A stretch of DNA of 64,000 nt from Nymphaea colorata (lineage: Eukaryota > Streptophyta > Magnoliopsida > Nymphaeales > Nymphaeaceae), in assembly GCF_008831285.2 (NCBI RefSeq), contig NC_045138.2, positions 24,523,934 through 24,587,933 on the forward strand, in the 5' to 3' direction. Positions 1-11,640 of the stretch are shown here, in pieces. Positions within the stretch are counted from its first letter, which is position 1, and each line of letters starts with the position of its first letter. The translations under genes were made by a program, and so were the position numbers. Under the pieces are notes generated by a model that saw nothing but the letters and a program-made list of their open reading frames with translations, searched no databases and was not told where the DNA came from.

Positions 1-557
1 CATTCATTAGGTCCAAACAGTCGGTGACCATGGGTATTACACATGTTTTAGCTTCAATTTTTAAGTTATTAGCAAAACAAACTCGCACCAACACGGTAAA
101 ACTTGGATTCTGGTTTGGCACCTTGAGATACTTGATAAGCCTGCTGCCATATCCTTCTCTTGCGTCCCAAACACGTTAACTTTTGGATTTGGATTATCCC
201 GGGAGCCGCGAGATTCTGTTTACACTTGCAATAATACCACGATCGAACACGGTAAATTTTCAATTTAGATCGATCGATTTGGATCTGGTACCTTGAGATA
301 TTTGCTGCTTGAACCTTCTTATGTCACCCTCCTTTGAACGCAAATGGTTTTGGATTTGATAACGAAGCTCCGAAGCTCCACGAGTAAATATGAAAACTCC
401 TGGTGATTAAGCTTCTCTAAACCGGTAAAAAGCAGCGTCGTTTGATATACATGAAACCCCGCAGAGAATTTGGATAGAGGTTTCCTCCCTCGGATTGTGG
501 AATGACAGTTTTCTGTTATGTACCGAAAGTTTGGCCCATGGAAGCGGGGACATGACA
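1..557. other. upstream/promoter region of B3 gene
   Basis: No gene is supported here; open frames are short and lack recognisable domains. The stretch contains a diverged direct repeat: about 90-195 and about 246-360 share the order AACACGGTAAA, TTGGAT-CTGGT, CCTTGAGATA and a closing TTTTGGATTT, offset by about 156 bases. It ends at the TATA-like box that precedes the B3 gene, so it probably includes that gene's promoter. Confidence 0.5.
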
Positions 558-567
558 TATTATATAG
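558..567 (+). promoter_or_regulatory. TATA box of B3 gene
   Basis: TATTATATAG lies 47 bases before the ATG at 614. Plant transcription usually starts about 25-35 bases after the TATA box, which puts the mRNA start near 590-600. The in-frame ATG at 518 would then lie outside the transcript, which is why the start at 614 was chosen. Confidence 0.5.
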
Positions 568-613
568 AAGGGTCCCAACGAGACCAGCATTGTCTTCCTT
601 CCAAGCTTCATCA

Positions 614-1876
614 ATGGCTTCTTCTCCTCAGCGGAATCGGACCTCCTGCCGGCTGCCCTACATCCTTGACGTGCCGCTCAGCTTCTATGAGTGGACCAGG
701 TCGGACTGGCAACAATGGGCGCCCGATTGCATCCCCGACTCCCTTCAAAGTTCCCACCATGACTCGATGAGCAGCGATCCTCCATGCCTCCAGCTCGATG
801 ATGAATCTTTTTGGACTACTTTCATGGAGCTGGATGAAGATGCAGCAGCTCCAGCTTTCGATACTTCCCTCGAGCTGGATGAAGATGCAGCAGTTCTTGC
901 TTATATGGAGATGGAGAATGTTGCTGCTGCAGGTCCAGCTTCCGATTACCGTCAAGAAAATCATCACATGCCGCCTGTTGGAACTCAGCTTGCCTTCAAT
1001 GCAGGAGCAGGTCCGTCCGACCAACCCCAGCTTCAGCAGCAAAACCTGGCTCCTCCTCCGTTGCTTCCACCGCAGAATAACAATGCTAGAGCAGGTCCGT
1101 CTGACCAGCTCCAGCTTCAGCAGCAAAACCTGGCTCCTCCTCCGTTGCTTCCACCGCAGAATAACAATGCTAGAGCAGGTCCGTCTGACCAGCTCCAGCT
1201 TCAGCAGCAAAACCTGGCTCCTCCTCCGTTGCTTCCACCGCAGAATAACTATGCTAGAGCAGGTCCGTCTGACCAGCTCCAGCTTCAGCAGCAAAACCTG
1301 GCTCCTCCTCCGTTGCTTCCACCGCAGAATAACAATGCTAGAGCAGGTCCGTCTGACCAGCCCCAGCTTCAGCAGCAAAACCTGGCTCCTCCTCCGTTGC
1401 TTCCACCGCAGAATAACAATGCTAGAGCTCAGCAACGGCGGCAGCAGCAGCAGCACCCCAGGATGTTTCCCGAAGATGGTCCACTCAGAAACATAGCTGA
1501 CCTCCTCAATTGCAGGCCCAGCTTTCTTTTGAGCAAGAAATTGACAAGCACCGATACCAATTTGAGTCAATGCAGACTGTCGGTGCCGAAGACCGCTGTG
1601 CGTGCAAATTTCAAGCGGCCCATCTTTTCGCAAGAAGATATCGATAAGTTCGACAGCAAGGACGGGCTCGAGCTCACCGCCTTTGATCAAAACGGAGAAG
1701 AGTACGCGATGAGGTTCAAGCTGTGGAAGTCCTGTGGCACTTACATCCTGTTGGGGAAGTGGAAAGAGTTCCTGCAAAACAATAAACTTCAAGGGAAGGG
1801 AGATGCCGAAGTCTGTGCGTGGGCTACCCGCCACCCCCAAACTGGGAGGATTATTTTCTTGATGACAGTTTATTGA
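614..1876 (+). CDS. B3 domain-containing protein with 28-aa tandem repeats
   Basis: Intronless 420-residue protein starting at the first ATG after the TATA-like box; a further in-frame ATG at 518 would add 32 residues. The N-terminus is acidic, with ELDEDAA occurring twice. Residues 132-271 are five copies of a 28-residue Gln/Pro/Leu-rich unit (AGPSDQLQLQQQNLAPPPLL and so on). After a QQRRQQQQ stretch, residues about 303-420 match the B3 DNA-binding fold: LSKKLTSTD, then CRLSVPK, FKLWKSCGTYILLGKWKEF, and a closing GRIIFLMTVY. The spacing is most like the plant-specific At1g05920/At2g31720-type B3 group. Inference: a nuclear DNA-binding protein whose acidic and Q/P-rich front half may serve activation or interaction. 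Targets are unknown. The large antisense ORF over the same bases is a by-product of the stop-free repeat. Confidence 0.85.
   Translation: MASSPQRNRTSCRLPYILDVPLSFYEWTRSDWQQWAPDCIPDSLQSSHHDSMSSDPPCLQLDDESFWTTFMELDEDAAAPAFDTSLELDEDAAVLAYMEMENVAAAGPASDYRQENHHMPPVGTQLAFNAGAGPSDQPQLQQQNLAPPPLLPPQNNNARAGPSDQLQLQQQNLAPPPLLPPQNNNARAGPSDQLQLQQQNLAPPPLLPPQNNYARAGPSDQLQLQQQNLAPPPLLPPQNNNARAGPSDQPQLQQQNLAPPPLLPPQNNNARAQQRRQQQQHPRMFPEDGPLRNIADLLNCRPSFLLSKKLTSTDTNLSQCRLSVPKTAVRANFKRPIFSQEDIDKFDSKDGLELTAFDQNGEEYAMRFKLWKSCGTYILLGKWKEFLQNNKLQGKGDAEVCAWATRHPQTGRIIFLMTVY
1007..1426 (+). repeat. 84-bp tandem repeat, 5 copies, in frame
   Basis: Five head-to-tail 84-bp units begin at 1007, 1091, 1175, 1259 and 1343. 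They differ by only a few substitutions, mainly in the first and last units. The period is a multiple of three, so each unit adds 28 residues to the B3 protein without a frameshift, and several other frames, antisense included, also stay open. Low divergence implies recent expansion or homogenisation. Confidence 0.95.
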
Positions 1877-3976
1877 TTCTTTCACACGCTTCAATCTATA
1901 CCGTCTTTTCTTTCTCAAGATTCGTTCGTTTGAAGCGCTAGGGGATGATATTCTTTAGCTTTCTGTTTAATTTCATGCTCTGTAATTAGATCATGGAATC
2001 ATTCTTTGTGGAAACTTGTCTCCGTGAATGAATGAATCAAGTGCATGCACAAGAACTAAGGAATTTTAGACTTGTGCTTATTTTTGTGCAACATATTTTG
2101 CTTATCCATTTGTTCTTTGTAATGTGAAGGATTAGAAGGAAATTTGGTTTGATTTGCAGAGGGAACTTAGCGCTTCCCATGTATGTTTAGTTTGACGAAT
2201 GTGCTGCATTCCGCAGTATCTTCACCATGAGGGCTCTATTAATGAATTAAATGAAAGAACTAAGAATTACGAAGTCATTTGGTATCTGTTTGTTTTCTTG
2301 CAATGTAATTCGACGATCGAGTAGAGCTCCGTAGTTCACCATGAGGGCCTTTATATGTCTCTTGGTATATGAAACTAATATAAATTTTTTGTGAGGTATG
2401 TGCAATTTAAATACATAAGAAAATTTTTCTATATAATCTGCCTTATTGTTCATTCTCCGGTTCGTCCTTTCCAAAATATATATTCCAAATCCCTTATTTT
2501 CTTATTAGTGTTTGCTCTCCTCTATACTTCCACCGAATTTATGAAGATAATCCAGTTATGGATACGTTGACGTATACTTCTCTCCTAAACCAAAGGGATT
2601 AAAATAATTTTTTTATATATAAATAAATAAGAATGCTTTATGTAACTAAGTTTTTCTATACATGTTTTGAGCAGATTTTTCATTTTCAGCATGGATTTCT
2701 CATGCAACTAAGTTTGTCAAAGAATAACTTGCGTTTATGTATCATATGTTAAAAAAAATACCCAACATACAATTTTCTTTGCCAAGTTTCAAAAAATAAA
2801 GATAAAGATAAAGATAACGCATGGTGCCCTTTCCGAAAGATAAAGATAATGCATGGTGGCAATGGCGATTTCCGCTTATCCACGCAAATCTACAAGTACT
2901 CGCAATCGTGTACAAAGACATAAGAGTTTACTTAAAGAGCGTCTTTTCAAAAAATATACATTTTAATTTTTAAATTAAATATTTGATATTATTTCATTAA
3001 AAAGAACTGCCAATATAACTTGCAAAATAGATTGCAAACACGCTACTGTGTTGGTCAACATTTAAGGCTTTCTAGTGGCTGCAACATTCGATGAAGAGCC
3101 AATACATTACTTATCTATCTATACGACCTGATCATAGAACAGTATTAGCAGCGGTCCTCAAAAATACTGGTAAATTAAATGGTTTAATAAACTTTAAATT
3201 CCGCTCATAAGTTTATTTTGGATAGGTTGATTGCTGGCTAACTTTGTTGCAAATTCCACATGTAATGTTGGTGCCAATAAATTATGTTGTCGACTCTCTT
3301 TAAATTTATATTAGTTATGGAAGATAATCAGTATCGAAACAAACTATTAAGATGCATAAATTCGTCGTAAATAAATCTAGTTCAACCTTTTGGTGAAACA
3401 AGACATAGATCATCGAGTAAATCATTAGTTAAGGCCCTTCTTTAAGTGACATAGTGATGGACAAACAAAATGAACCATCAGACCCAATCCATACAATTAA
3501 TTTATAAGATGTTTGACACAATTCTAACAATAAAATGTATCTATTAGATGCTCAAGTAAATTTATATCCGAATACTTGAATTCTTAGGATTGGATCCGAT
3601 CTATTTGGATCTATGTCAAACCTTTCTCACGAATAACAAAGTCTGGCAGATGAACATACTATTGGGGATACTGAATTCCTAGATTTGGATTTGAATTTTG
3701 GTGTTGTTGTTTTCAATCGGCTATATCTATGCCTAATAATACGTCTGGTAGGTTCCCCTAAATAAGGTTATTCGAATAAAATTTTCAATAAATTTAATTC
3801 ATTGATGTGATATATGCAAAACTAGGGACACAAATGTCACGCACTGTTCTTTTTTTTTTTTAATATTCTAAAGTTCTCACCCGGGCATCGCGCAATGGGG
3901 CAGACGGATGGAAACCGTCTGTCAATTTTTTTTATTAGAAAAATAATACAAAAACGATGCTTCCGACGATGTAGGT

Positions 3977-4030
<54 letters not shown>

Positions 4031-5340
4031 CTATCCTCATCGGCAACGGTAGGTTATATAGAAATATATGTGGGGGAACTAGAATGCTGCCAAATGCGCT
4101 CACGGATATGTCGCTCCTGTCTAATAAACGCAAGCATGAACACTTTTGCGTAGAATTCCATTCTGTGACGCCCTCATGTTTAGGACCAGAAATTAATGCG
4201 CTATGACTACGAGGCTTGGCTTGAAATGACATGTGACCTGAAACTCCCCAAGGCCACGATACACAATTTTCAACAATGTGCAACAGATGATATAGATAAT
4301 CATGATTCAATAATTTAAATGTGACAAGTCACCTAGCAGTATTCAAGGATAGTAAATGCCGTATGATTTCAAGAAATATTTTTGGACGGACCACCCAATC
4401 CAAATTTGCTCACCATTCAATAATAAACGTTTTGCCCTCCAATTTGCATTTTTTTTGTAATTAATTGCGCTTCTTCCAAGGCCTTTGCTTCAAAATTTTA
4501 TATTTCACACACGAATATGGTATGTAGTACTTGGAAAATAAGAAACTTAAATTTGCTAAGTCCACTTTCACAGGGACATTAGATCCACATTCTGTTCACC
4601 TCGCTCAACCATCAAGCGGTACAGATCAACAGAAGCCAACAAAACTGAACCAACAACAGAGTGGACATTGCAAATCTTTTTGAAGAATATGATTTAGCAG
4701 ACGACAAGACCTGCTCACTGTTTCCGATCGAGAGTTCCTGTTCATAACATAAAAAGTAGCACCCTTCGAGTTAAGTAAAACCAGTCTTACCCTCTGAAAA
4801 GCAAGTCCTGTTCACAAAAGAGGCCGAAACAGTCTTTATCCTTATGGCCAAGTTATTTGACGTCAATTTCACACAAAATCTGCCGGTTGGGATCAATACT
4901 TTCACCGATTTCACAAGTCCACTCCCCAACAGTGGCGCGGTCGCTAGTTCAAGAACTAACCAAATATATAACCTTTATAACACGATTCAGAAAAGATGCA
5001 TCTCGCCAACTCCATTTTACAGGAAGATTGAAACCCGAGATACACGGAACTGATACTGGAAAAGATATCAGCTGTATCTAAGATCTGTCAGTTGGGACAA
5101 ACAATTCTCAACAAAGAGATCAAGAGCAAGAATGAATGAGGGCTTGCCTACAAAAAATAAAAAGAAATTCTCTACTCATCATGTTCTGTAGCAAAAAGAT
5201 AAAGCGCTATAGCACTTTCCTCAGTAGCCAAGAAGTACAATGCCCCACATCTTCCATGGATCTTTTCTGTCGAAAATGAGACGTGGGGTCATTCCCCAAC
5301 ATAATTTGATATCACTAGTAATTCACTAATTTGTACATGA
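1877..5340. other. intergenic, AT-rich
   Basis: No gene is supported. It holds the likely 3'UTR of the B3 gene (about 1877-2050), a local imperfect duplication around 2797-2865 (GATAAAGATAA blocks followed by GCATGGTG), a 7-bp hairpin at 3901-3921 (CAGACGG / CCGTCTG), and a long TA microsatellite. The ORFs near 4844-5081 overlap in two frames and match nothing I recognise. The last few hundred bases probably include the 3'UTR of the minus-strand gene that ends at 5565. Confidence 0.5.
3979..4028. repeat. (TA)25 microsatellite
   Basis: Uninterrupted TA dinucleotide run of about 50 bases in intergenic DNA. It creates the Ile-Tyr stretch seen in an overlapping minus-strand ORF, which is therefore not a gene. 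Confidence 0.95.
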
Positions 5341-5564
5341 TATCTAGGCTGCCATTACAACGAACTTGCAGAAAGGCAAGCATGCAGCCCAATGTGAAGA
5401 AGATAAAAACTTGAAAATATAACATGCGGGTGCAGCAATGGCTGTGCACAGACCTTCAAGCAGACACAGCCAAAGGGGATGAAGCACCTCATCACTGATT
5501 TCCATTGGCTCCAAAAACCCCACCTGATTCATTACACAAAACGGCAGCGAACCAAATGAAAGGT

Positions 5565-8519
5565 TTACGTATTTGGAGCAGATTCAGAACAGAAATGCTC
5601 CCACGTTTGGGTGAAGTTAGAGAATGGGCTATGTTGATGGTGCGGCCATAGTACGTGTTCTCGGTTGCAGGGGATCGGCGCAGGATGTGCGATGAAGGTT
5701 GGGATCTGCTGGCCAGGCATTAACACTGATACACCTTTTGCATACACAGACATCTGAAACATAGCCGAACCAAATATCAGTGGAATCATGCAGAACCAAA
5801 CAAAACATGAAATCATGGTGCTAATAGGATGAGAACGAGATCGAATGAATCCCAAAGCCAATATTCTGATAAGGCTTAACAAATACAATGCAGTTTGCGC
5901 AGCAAGCAGGGCAGTTAGATGCAATTAGTCTGAAGGTTTGTGCTTTTCAAAGGATTTAAGAACAAAGCCAAACATAGACCAAGGAAGCAAGAAAAAGTAC
6001 ACTTTGCAATAGCAGTTAAAACAGACTAGAGCTGGACTGAGTTCTCAGAGCAGCAAGCCAGCAAGAACGTATAAATTATGTGTATTGATTTTCAGATCAC
6101 ACAATGCCATTCACTGAATTATTAAAAGCACTTCTTGGCAAGTTGAATAATTTCCCTACTTGTTGAAGCAAGTCTGCTTGAACCTTCACAAGTTTTGGAT
6201 TCATATGGAGTGCAGATCAAGTCACCTAAAGGATGATCTGTACATGTGAAACATCTCAAAGACCACACGCAAGAATTATGCCTGAAGCCCCATCAGAAAG
6301 GCAGTAAAGACCAATCACAGTACATGTTTACCCTGGTGCCATTTAACATTGAGAGGGTCACCTCCCAAGTATCCTAATCCACTCTCATTCATAAGTGGCA
6401 ACTATAACAAACGTAGGAATGGTCCATACCAACTTCACAAGCTCTCTCAAAATGCCAATCATTCTCTCACATGGTGCCATAACTGCATTCACAAGCTTGC
6501 AAAAGGTGAGTCCTCGCATGAATTAAATGTAGACGTGAATCATGCATTCTTAGAGAAACCAAGCAGATGTGACTTTCTTTGAAATTTTCAAACTTAGACA
6601 TCTATCGCAAAAAGTAAAGTTTCTATAATGTATCGTGAAAATCTGAGATATTTGTACGGGAAGGGTTAATAAGGCATTAATCATGCCCACCTAGCCTTGT
6701 AGTCTGCAATAAGTGTATAAAGAACATATGTAAGGCTATGATTAAAAAACTACACGACCAATAAATACTAGAAGCCCTTTTCATCAATAAAAAATATATA
6801 ATAATGGGTGCAAGCAATATCATATATTCATATGGATCTTTGGAAACCTTTGCAATAAAATTGCAATGCTTCTAAATATCGTCCATGCTTGACAAATTTG
6901 TGACCCAGATTTTTGAACTTTAAGTTAGATGATCATGACCACATAAAACCAAGCCGGGCCCAACGGGCCCTAAGCCAGCGAGCCCTGTCTGGCCATCGCC
7001 CAAGCACCATCATGAAGCGGTGTGAAAGCCACCCCAGCCAGCAGAACTTATCAACCCTGTTGGGTCAAGGAGGCTCATGTGGGGTCCCTAAACCTAGAAT
7101 CCTAAGTCTACTCCATCCCTCCACGGCCTATCTAAAGTGGCTTAACAAATGGTGATATCAGAACTGTCACCACTAAACACCAAGCTTGGTCTGGAGTCTG
7201 GACCCACTTGACGCAACCACCTTGCAGCCCTATTAATCATTGAGACTTTGTTCCTTCTGCCCCAGAATAGAGCGAGATGCCTTGTTTCTTGTTCCATTCC
7301 CATGGATACAAAGCCCCAGTTACTCTAACCATGTCTGTGGTGCTGGATTAGGTGCAACTGCAAATTGACTAAAGAAGAAAAGAGAAGTAGCGATGGGAAA
7401 GCACTATGACAACGTTCCACAAATCCAAGCAGAGCCTCAGAAGAATGGGGCAGGCGCTCTTAAGGTGACAGTTTTACGCAAGCTTAAGAACTAAACACAA
7501 AACTTTATTAACACGATCCACAATCCAGACCAAAAGGAGGAAGAATCGAAGACCAAGAAACATAGGCTCCAAGCAGTCACTCGAACCGAACCATCTAATA
7601 TTGTTCAGAGGAGAAAACCATGCAAGCTCCGCTCTGCAATGCAACAACATGAACCGCCAAGATGGTATTCTATACCAGAACCAAGCAACACCATGATAGA
7701 GAAATACTGGTGCCAATGCAACAGCTTGTTTGGCCCAAATTCCGGATTTCTCACACAAAGGCAGTAACGTGCTCATTCTCTCTTCTCAATCCAAAGAGAC
7801 TCGTCCAGACAAAGATTAAATCAAGTTTTAGATAAATCCAAGGACATAAATTGTGAAAATTCAGACCAATCAAGGCTGCCCAAGTTCAGGAATTATGCCA
7901 CCAACACCAAACGGAGAATCCCTTTCTTTTTAGGCAAAATGACCAAAAACAAACATTTTCCCACCAAGAAAGTCCAGGAGCTCCTGATTTTCACCGTAAA
8001 AACCAACTTTGGGTTCTCCTTTCAGGCATCTGAAGCGATTGCACACTTTCTGCCGAGTCTTAAACAAGGACTGCGAATTTACCACCACCAAGAGAATGGG
8101 GCAAATCAATCACCCAAAACCCAGAAAGCATAACTCCCCTTTTTGTTTGAAGGGAGACCAAACTCCACAAAGGTGAAAAAGAGGCAAAAAATGGAGGGGG
8201 AGGGGGAGGAGAGATGAGAGGAGAAAAAACTCACGGTGGGAGGGGATCCCTCGAGCTTGCAGGGGAAGGCGTGGGCCAGCGGAGCCTCCGGATCGCCTAA
8301 TCCACGAACCATAGCCGGCGGCTGCTGCTGCTGCGACCTCTGGCGCAGGAATCTCTCGAAAATGGCCATGACGAGGAACATGGAGATGAGAATGGCAGTC
8401 GCCACAAAGCCGAATGAGATGGCGTTCACGGAGCTGTCGAAGTGCATCCAGTGCTCCTCCCTGCTGTCTGCCAGGGAAGGAGGGAGAGGGGGCTGCCCCC
8501 AACTGCTGCCCTCACTCAT
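5565..8519 (-). CDS. two-exon single-pass membrane protein, unknown function
   Basis: Exon 1 runs 8519-8235 and exon 2 runs 5753-5565, joined across a 2.48-kb intron (donor ACC|GTGAGT, acceptor TTTCAG|ATG, phase 0), giving about 157 residues. The ATG at 8519 is the first in frame; a GTG upstream is not a credible start. Residues about 28-60 carry WMHFDSSVNAISFGFVATAI followed by a hydrophobic segment ending FERFLR, a single membrane span. Exon 2 is soluble, with SVYAKGVSVLMPGQQIPTFI, a Pro-rich tract and a His-rich PHHQH patch. I recognise this as a conserved plant family of uncharacterised membrane proteins, from the block joining the span to the VSVLMPG-IPTFIAHPAP core. No catalytic motif is visible, so no activity is proposed. 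Confidence 0.8.
6940..7165 (+). mobile_element. possible LTR-retrotransposon remnant (LTR end plus primer-binding-site-like sequence)
   Basis: Inside the intron of the membrane-protein gene, a GC-rich block (GGGCCCAACGGGCCCTAAG and following) ends in TTAACA, then AAATGGTGATATCAGAAC. This resembles the usual plant layout of LTR end CA, then a site complementary to initiator-Met tRNA (TGGTATCAGAGC), with an insertion and a substitution. No second LTR or coding region is seen, so it would be a decayed fragment. Confidence 0.3.
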
Positions 8520-8862
8520 TTCCTCCTCTTCCAACACCCTTTTCTCTATTTACAGAAATCAGCAGACTGCACTCTCATCTCTCATTGTTGGTCTTTGCTT
8601 CTCTGGCAGAAATCATGCTGCCGGCCAGAAAGAGAGAGAGAGAGGTGTGGATAAAGGGGGGGTGTTACAGGGGATTTCTAATTGTTGGGGTGCATACCTT
8701 AGTGGCAGAAATCATGGTGGCGGTACAGTCCTCTTCTTCAATCCAAGAGAAAGAGAGAGGGCAGTAGCGTCCCAATGGAGGTAAGGCCAGCGGTATCAGC
8801 TCACGGTTTCTAGTGTCAAGTCCACCCTCACTGACCCGTCGGCCCAGCACTGCTCGGAGGTG

Positions 8863-8872
8863 TTTATATAAT
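8863..8872 (-). promoter_or_regulatory. TATA-like box upstream of membrane-protein gene
   Basis: Read on the minus strand this is ATTATATAAA, about 345 bases before the ATG at 8519. It would give a long pyrimidine-rich leader containing the CT/GA runs at 8620-8760. It is the only good TATA match near the gene, but distance leaves it uncertain. Confidence 0.35.
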
Positions 8873-8884
8873 AGTGAGATATTT

Positions 8885-11640
8885 GGAAGTACCCTCACTT
8901 TGTGGGGAAGTCACGGTGGTACCATGTGTCCCTCCTTGTGTCCTGGCCGGCCTTTTTGGGTTCCAACTTCAGCTGATTCGCTGTCCCTTACTAGTTCTGT
9001 ATGCGTTTAGTTGAGCAGGGATCCGTTCATCATTGGCATACCATTACCTGTTACAATTGCAGTACCAACTTTATACGTTATCTATTTATCTAATCCCTCT
9101 TCCCTTTAAGCTTTTATTTAATTGTATATAAACTTGTGTGTGTGTATATATACATATACAAATGTATTTGAAGATGGTATTAGTTTGGATGATGAGTTCA
9201 GCCATGTTCAAGTCTTCGACCTTATGATGGCTTTCTTATCTGCTAACTGGACCAGTCTGGAGTGAGGAGCCACACTTTTTCCTTTTTTTTTTCTCTCTTG
9301 TTTACTTGATCTCACGATGTTGGTAGTGTAAATTCCCTTGCAAACAGAATCGGAAATCCAATTTGCAACGTAATAATATTGATTTCATGGATAGAGAAAC
9401 TAATAAAATTGTATGTCTAACTTTAAATCGGCATGGAAAACAAAAAATGTTCTTGTTTGGAAGAAAGAAACTCAAAAGTTTCTTATGATTCTCTTGGGGA
9501 TGTCAATGCTAATTTGGGGTTTGACGTGCGGTAAAATGAAGCTGTCGTGGTTGCTTGTTGTATATGGTTGGATCCTTTTAGGGAAGGATAGAGGATGATT
9601 TGTCTGCATAATGCACTGTACGCTGGCTAGCGGACCAAACATTGGCCCCCATGGTGGATTCCTTCATAAAGCGGTTCCTTTATAATTCTGTTTGTAGCTT
9701 TCAAGTTGGTGAAGGTCCTACTAATCTTGCAGAGTGGTTACTGGTGGTGGCTTATTGGCCCCATCCATGTTTCCTACCTGTTAAATCTTGAGTTAAGTTC
9801 CTTGCCAACTTGAAGGTCTCAGAACAGCTTGAGGAAAGTTATACGTGTATATTATACTTTATTTTTTTTATACAAGTGGGGAGCAGATGCAAACAAGTTC
9901 AGAAGTGAAAAGCATACATTCCAAAACTCGAGATCTGAGTCCCAACCTTGTTCTTCTGCAATTTAAGCTTTTATATAGTATCATGGTAGTTAGTGGCAGT
10001 CAATGGCAGCGCCACATGTGGGCAGTTGTCTGCGCTTACCCATATAATTTGATTTATTATATAATCACCTCGCCATATTTTACTATGTATATGAGGAATT
10101 ATCAGGAAAATTTGACCTATCATGTATATACCTCGTATTTGAGGCATTTAAAATTATTTTCAAAAGTTTAAAAGTACATATATATAAAGAGGCTACCCAG
10201 ATCATCTTGTTTTTTCTAAGCCAACTCACATCGACAGGTGTGGCGCCTCATCTGCGTGATGATCATGAGATTGCTACCACCGGTAGCCTGAAAGAATAAT
10301 TAAGAAATGCCATTTGACGCATGAAGACATGGCGGCGTTGGACCTGCTATGGTTTGAAAAACATCCCTACGTTGAACACTCCGGCAGTGCACCAGCAAAA
10401 TGTATGAGTGCGAACCTGAATCTTGTTGGAAGGCATCAATATTTTTTTAATATGTGAACAAAGTTTAGTTGTCAATGTATCAGAGACTAGTTTTAATGAC
10501 ACATTATTCTTTTAAAGCGGGCAAGATTTTTCTGTGAATGTACAAGTGACGCGTGAAGGGATGTAAATGGGCCGATAAAATCGAACCATTGAATTGCAAT
10601 CAAGAAAAAGCGGCTTCGAATCCTAGTCATGAGAATTTGATTGGGTATGTGGTCGAAGTGACCGAACTCGAGGTTCGATAAGAATTCCATCTGATTATGT
10701 CATAAATTTTAGATCCAGTTCAAGGTTCCTACTTCTGTCTCCCAAGTTAAACATTAGTTTGAATCCAATTAAAGATGGTGCAAACGACTCGATTCGTCCT
10801 CATTGTTTTCTAAGCTGACATCAGTATCTTCATCTCATTTGTATGCTGATGATATGAAGACATAGTACCACAAGAGGTGAAGATAAGCAAGTTCTTTGTC
10901 AGATTAATATAAAAAAAATTACCTAAATATTATGGATGAACTACCACCGGGAAAGGGAGAATATTGAAAATCCGGCGAGGTTTTGGTTCCAAGCTCCGAA
11001 ATCCGAACCAGCGCGCCGGGGGAAGGCATGGTGGCATCTCGGAATTTAAGGGCAATGTCAGGGCCAAGGAATGAACTGAAGTTCAACGGGAAAGAAATAG
11101 ACGGAGACTCGCGACCCCCGTCTGAAGCAAGTAAATCGGAATTCTCAATAATAAATAAATAAATAAGCCCCACTTTATATATGAATCGCGAGGTTCCACT
11201 GGCACGGCGGACGTGGAAGCATCCGGGGCGCTGAAAAGTCCACGTAGGCTCGAAAATCGAGATGGTGGGAACTGTTCACGGCCACGTGTATAACCCATGG
11301 GGTCCACCTGTGGGTCCTCGAATGCAGGGAGTGTGCAGAAAGGAGTGCCCGAGGGTCCACATTTCTTTGACCGTCAGAAAATGGTAAAGAAAATGGCGAA
11401 AAGGTTAATTTGCAAGACCCATCTTTCATAATTCAGAAGGCGGCCCTTATGTTTCTAAGTTTTTGAATACGCGCGCCCAGCTTAAGTTTTGCCGAGGACT
11501 ACCAAAATGAAGCTCAGCTGGCGACTCCTATTGGAAATAAATAAAAATACGTCGGTTTTCTGGAAATATGGGAGTGAGGCTCCCTGTTCTGTAAAAAAAC
11601 GAGAAAGCAGTCGCGGGGCTGCACGCTCGTCTCGCTCGAG
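8885..11640. other. intergenic, no gene supported
   Basis: The sequence is AT-rich to about 10.9 kb, with short ORFs lacking domain signals. At about 10190-10285, AGGCTACC and a matching GGTAGCCT face each other around ATCATC/GATGATC, a possible small inverted-repeat element without clear target-site duplication. From 10.95 kb the composition becomes GC-richer and promoter-like. The overlapping ORFs there on both strands (10919-11430) match nothing I recognise. Confidence 0.45.

Noticed and set aside
611-1918. 435-residue minus-strand ORF and a 232-residue plus-strand ORF over the B3 gene
   Set aside because: Both are kept open by the 84-bp repeat, whose period is a multiple of three. Only the frame from 614 ends in a recognisable domain.
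8236-8784. 182-residue plus-strand ORF
   Set aside because: It is antisense to exon 1 of the membrane-protein gene, shows no domain, and its low-complexity GA-rich part explains its length.
10185-10290. Possible inverted-repeat element (AGGCTACC ... GGTAGCCT)
   Set aside because: Only about 8 bp of clean terminal match and no target-site duplication; kept as a note, not called.
10600-10640. GGCTTCGAATCC resembling a tRNA B box
   Set aside because: No matching A box at the right distance and no acceptor or anticodon stems could be drawn.
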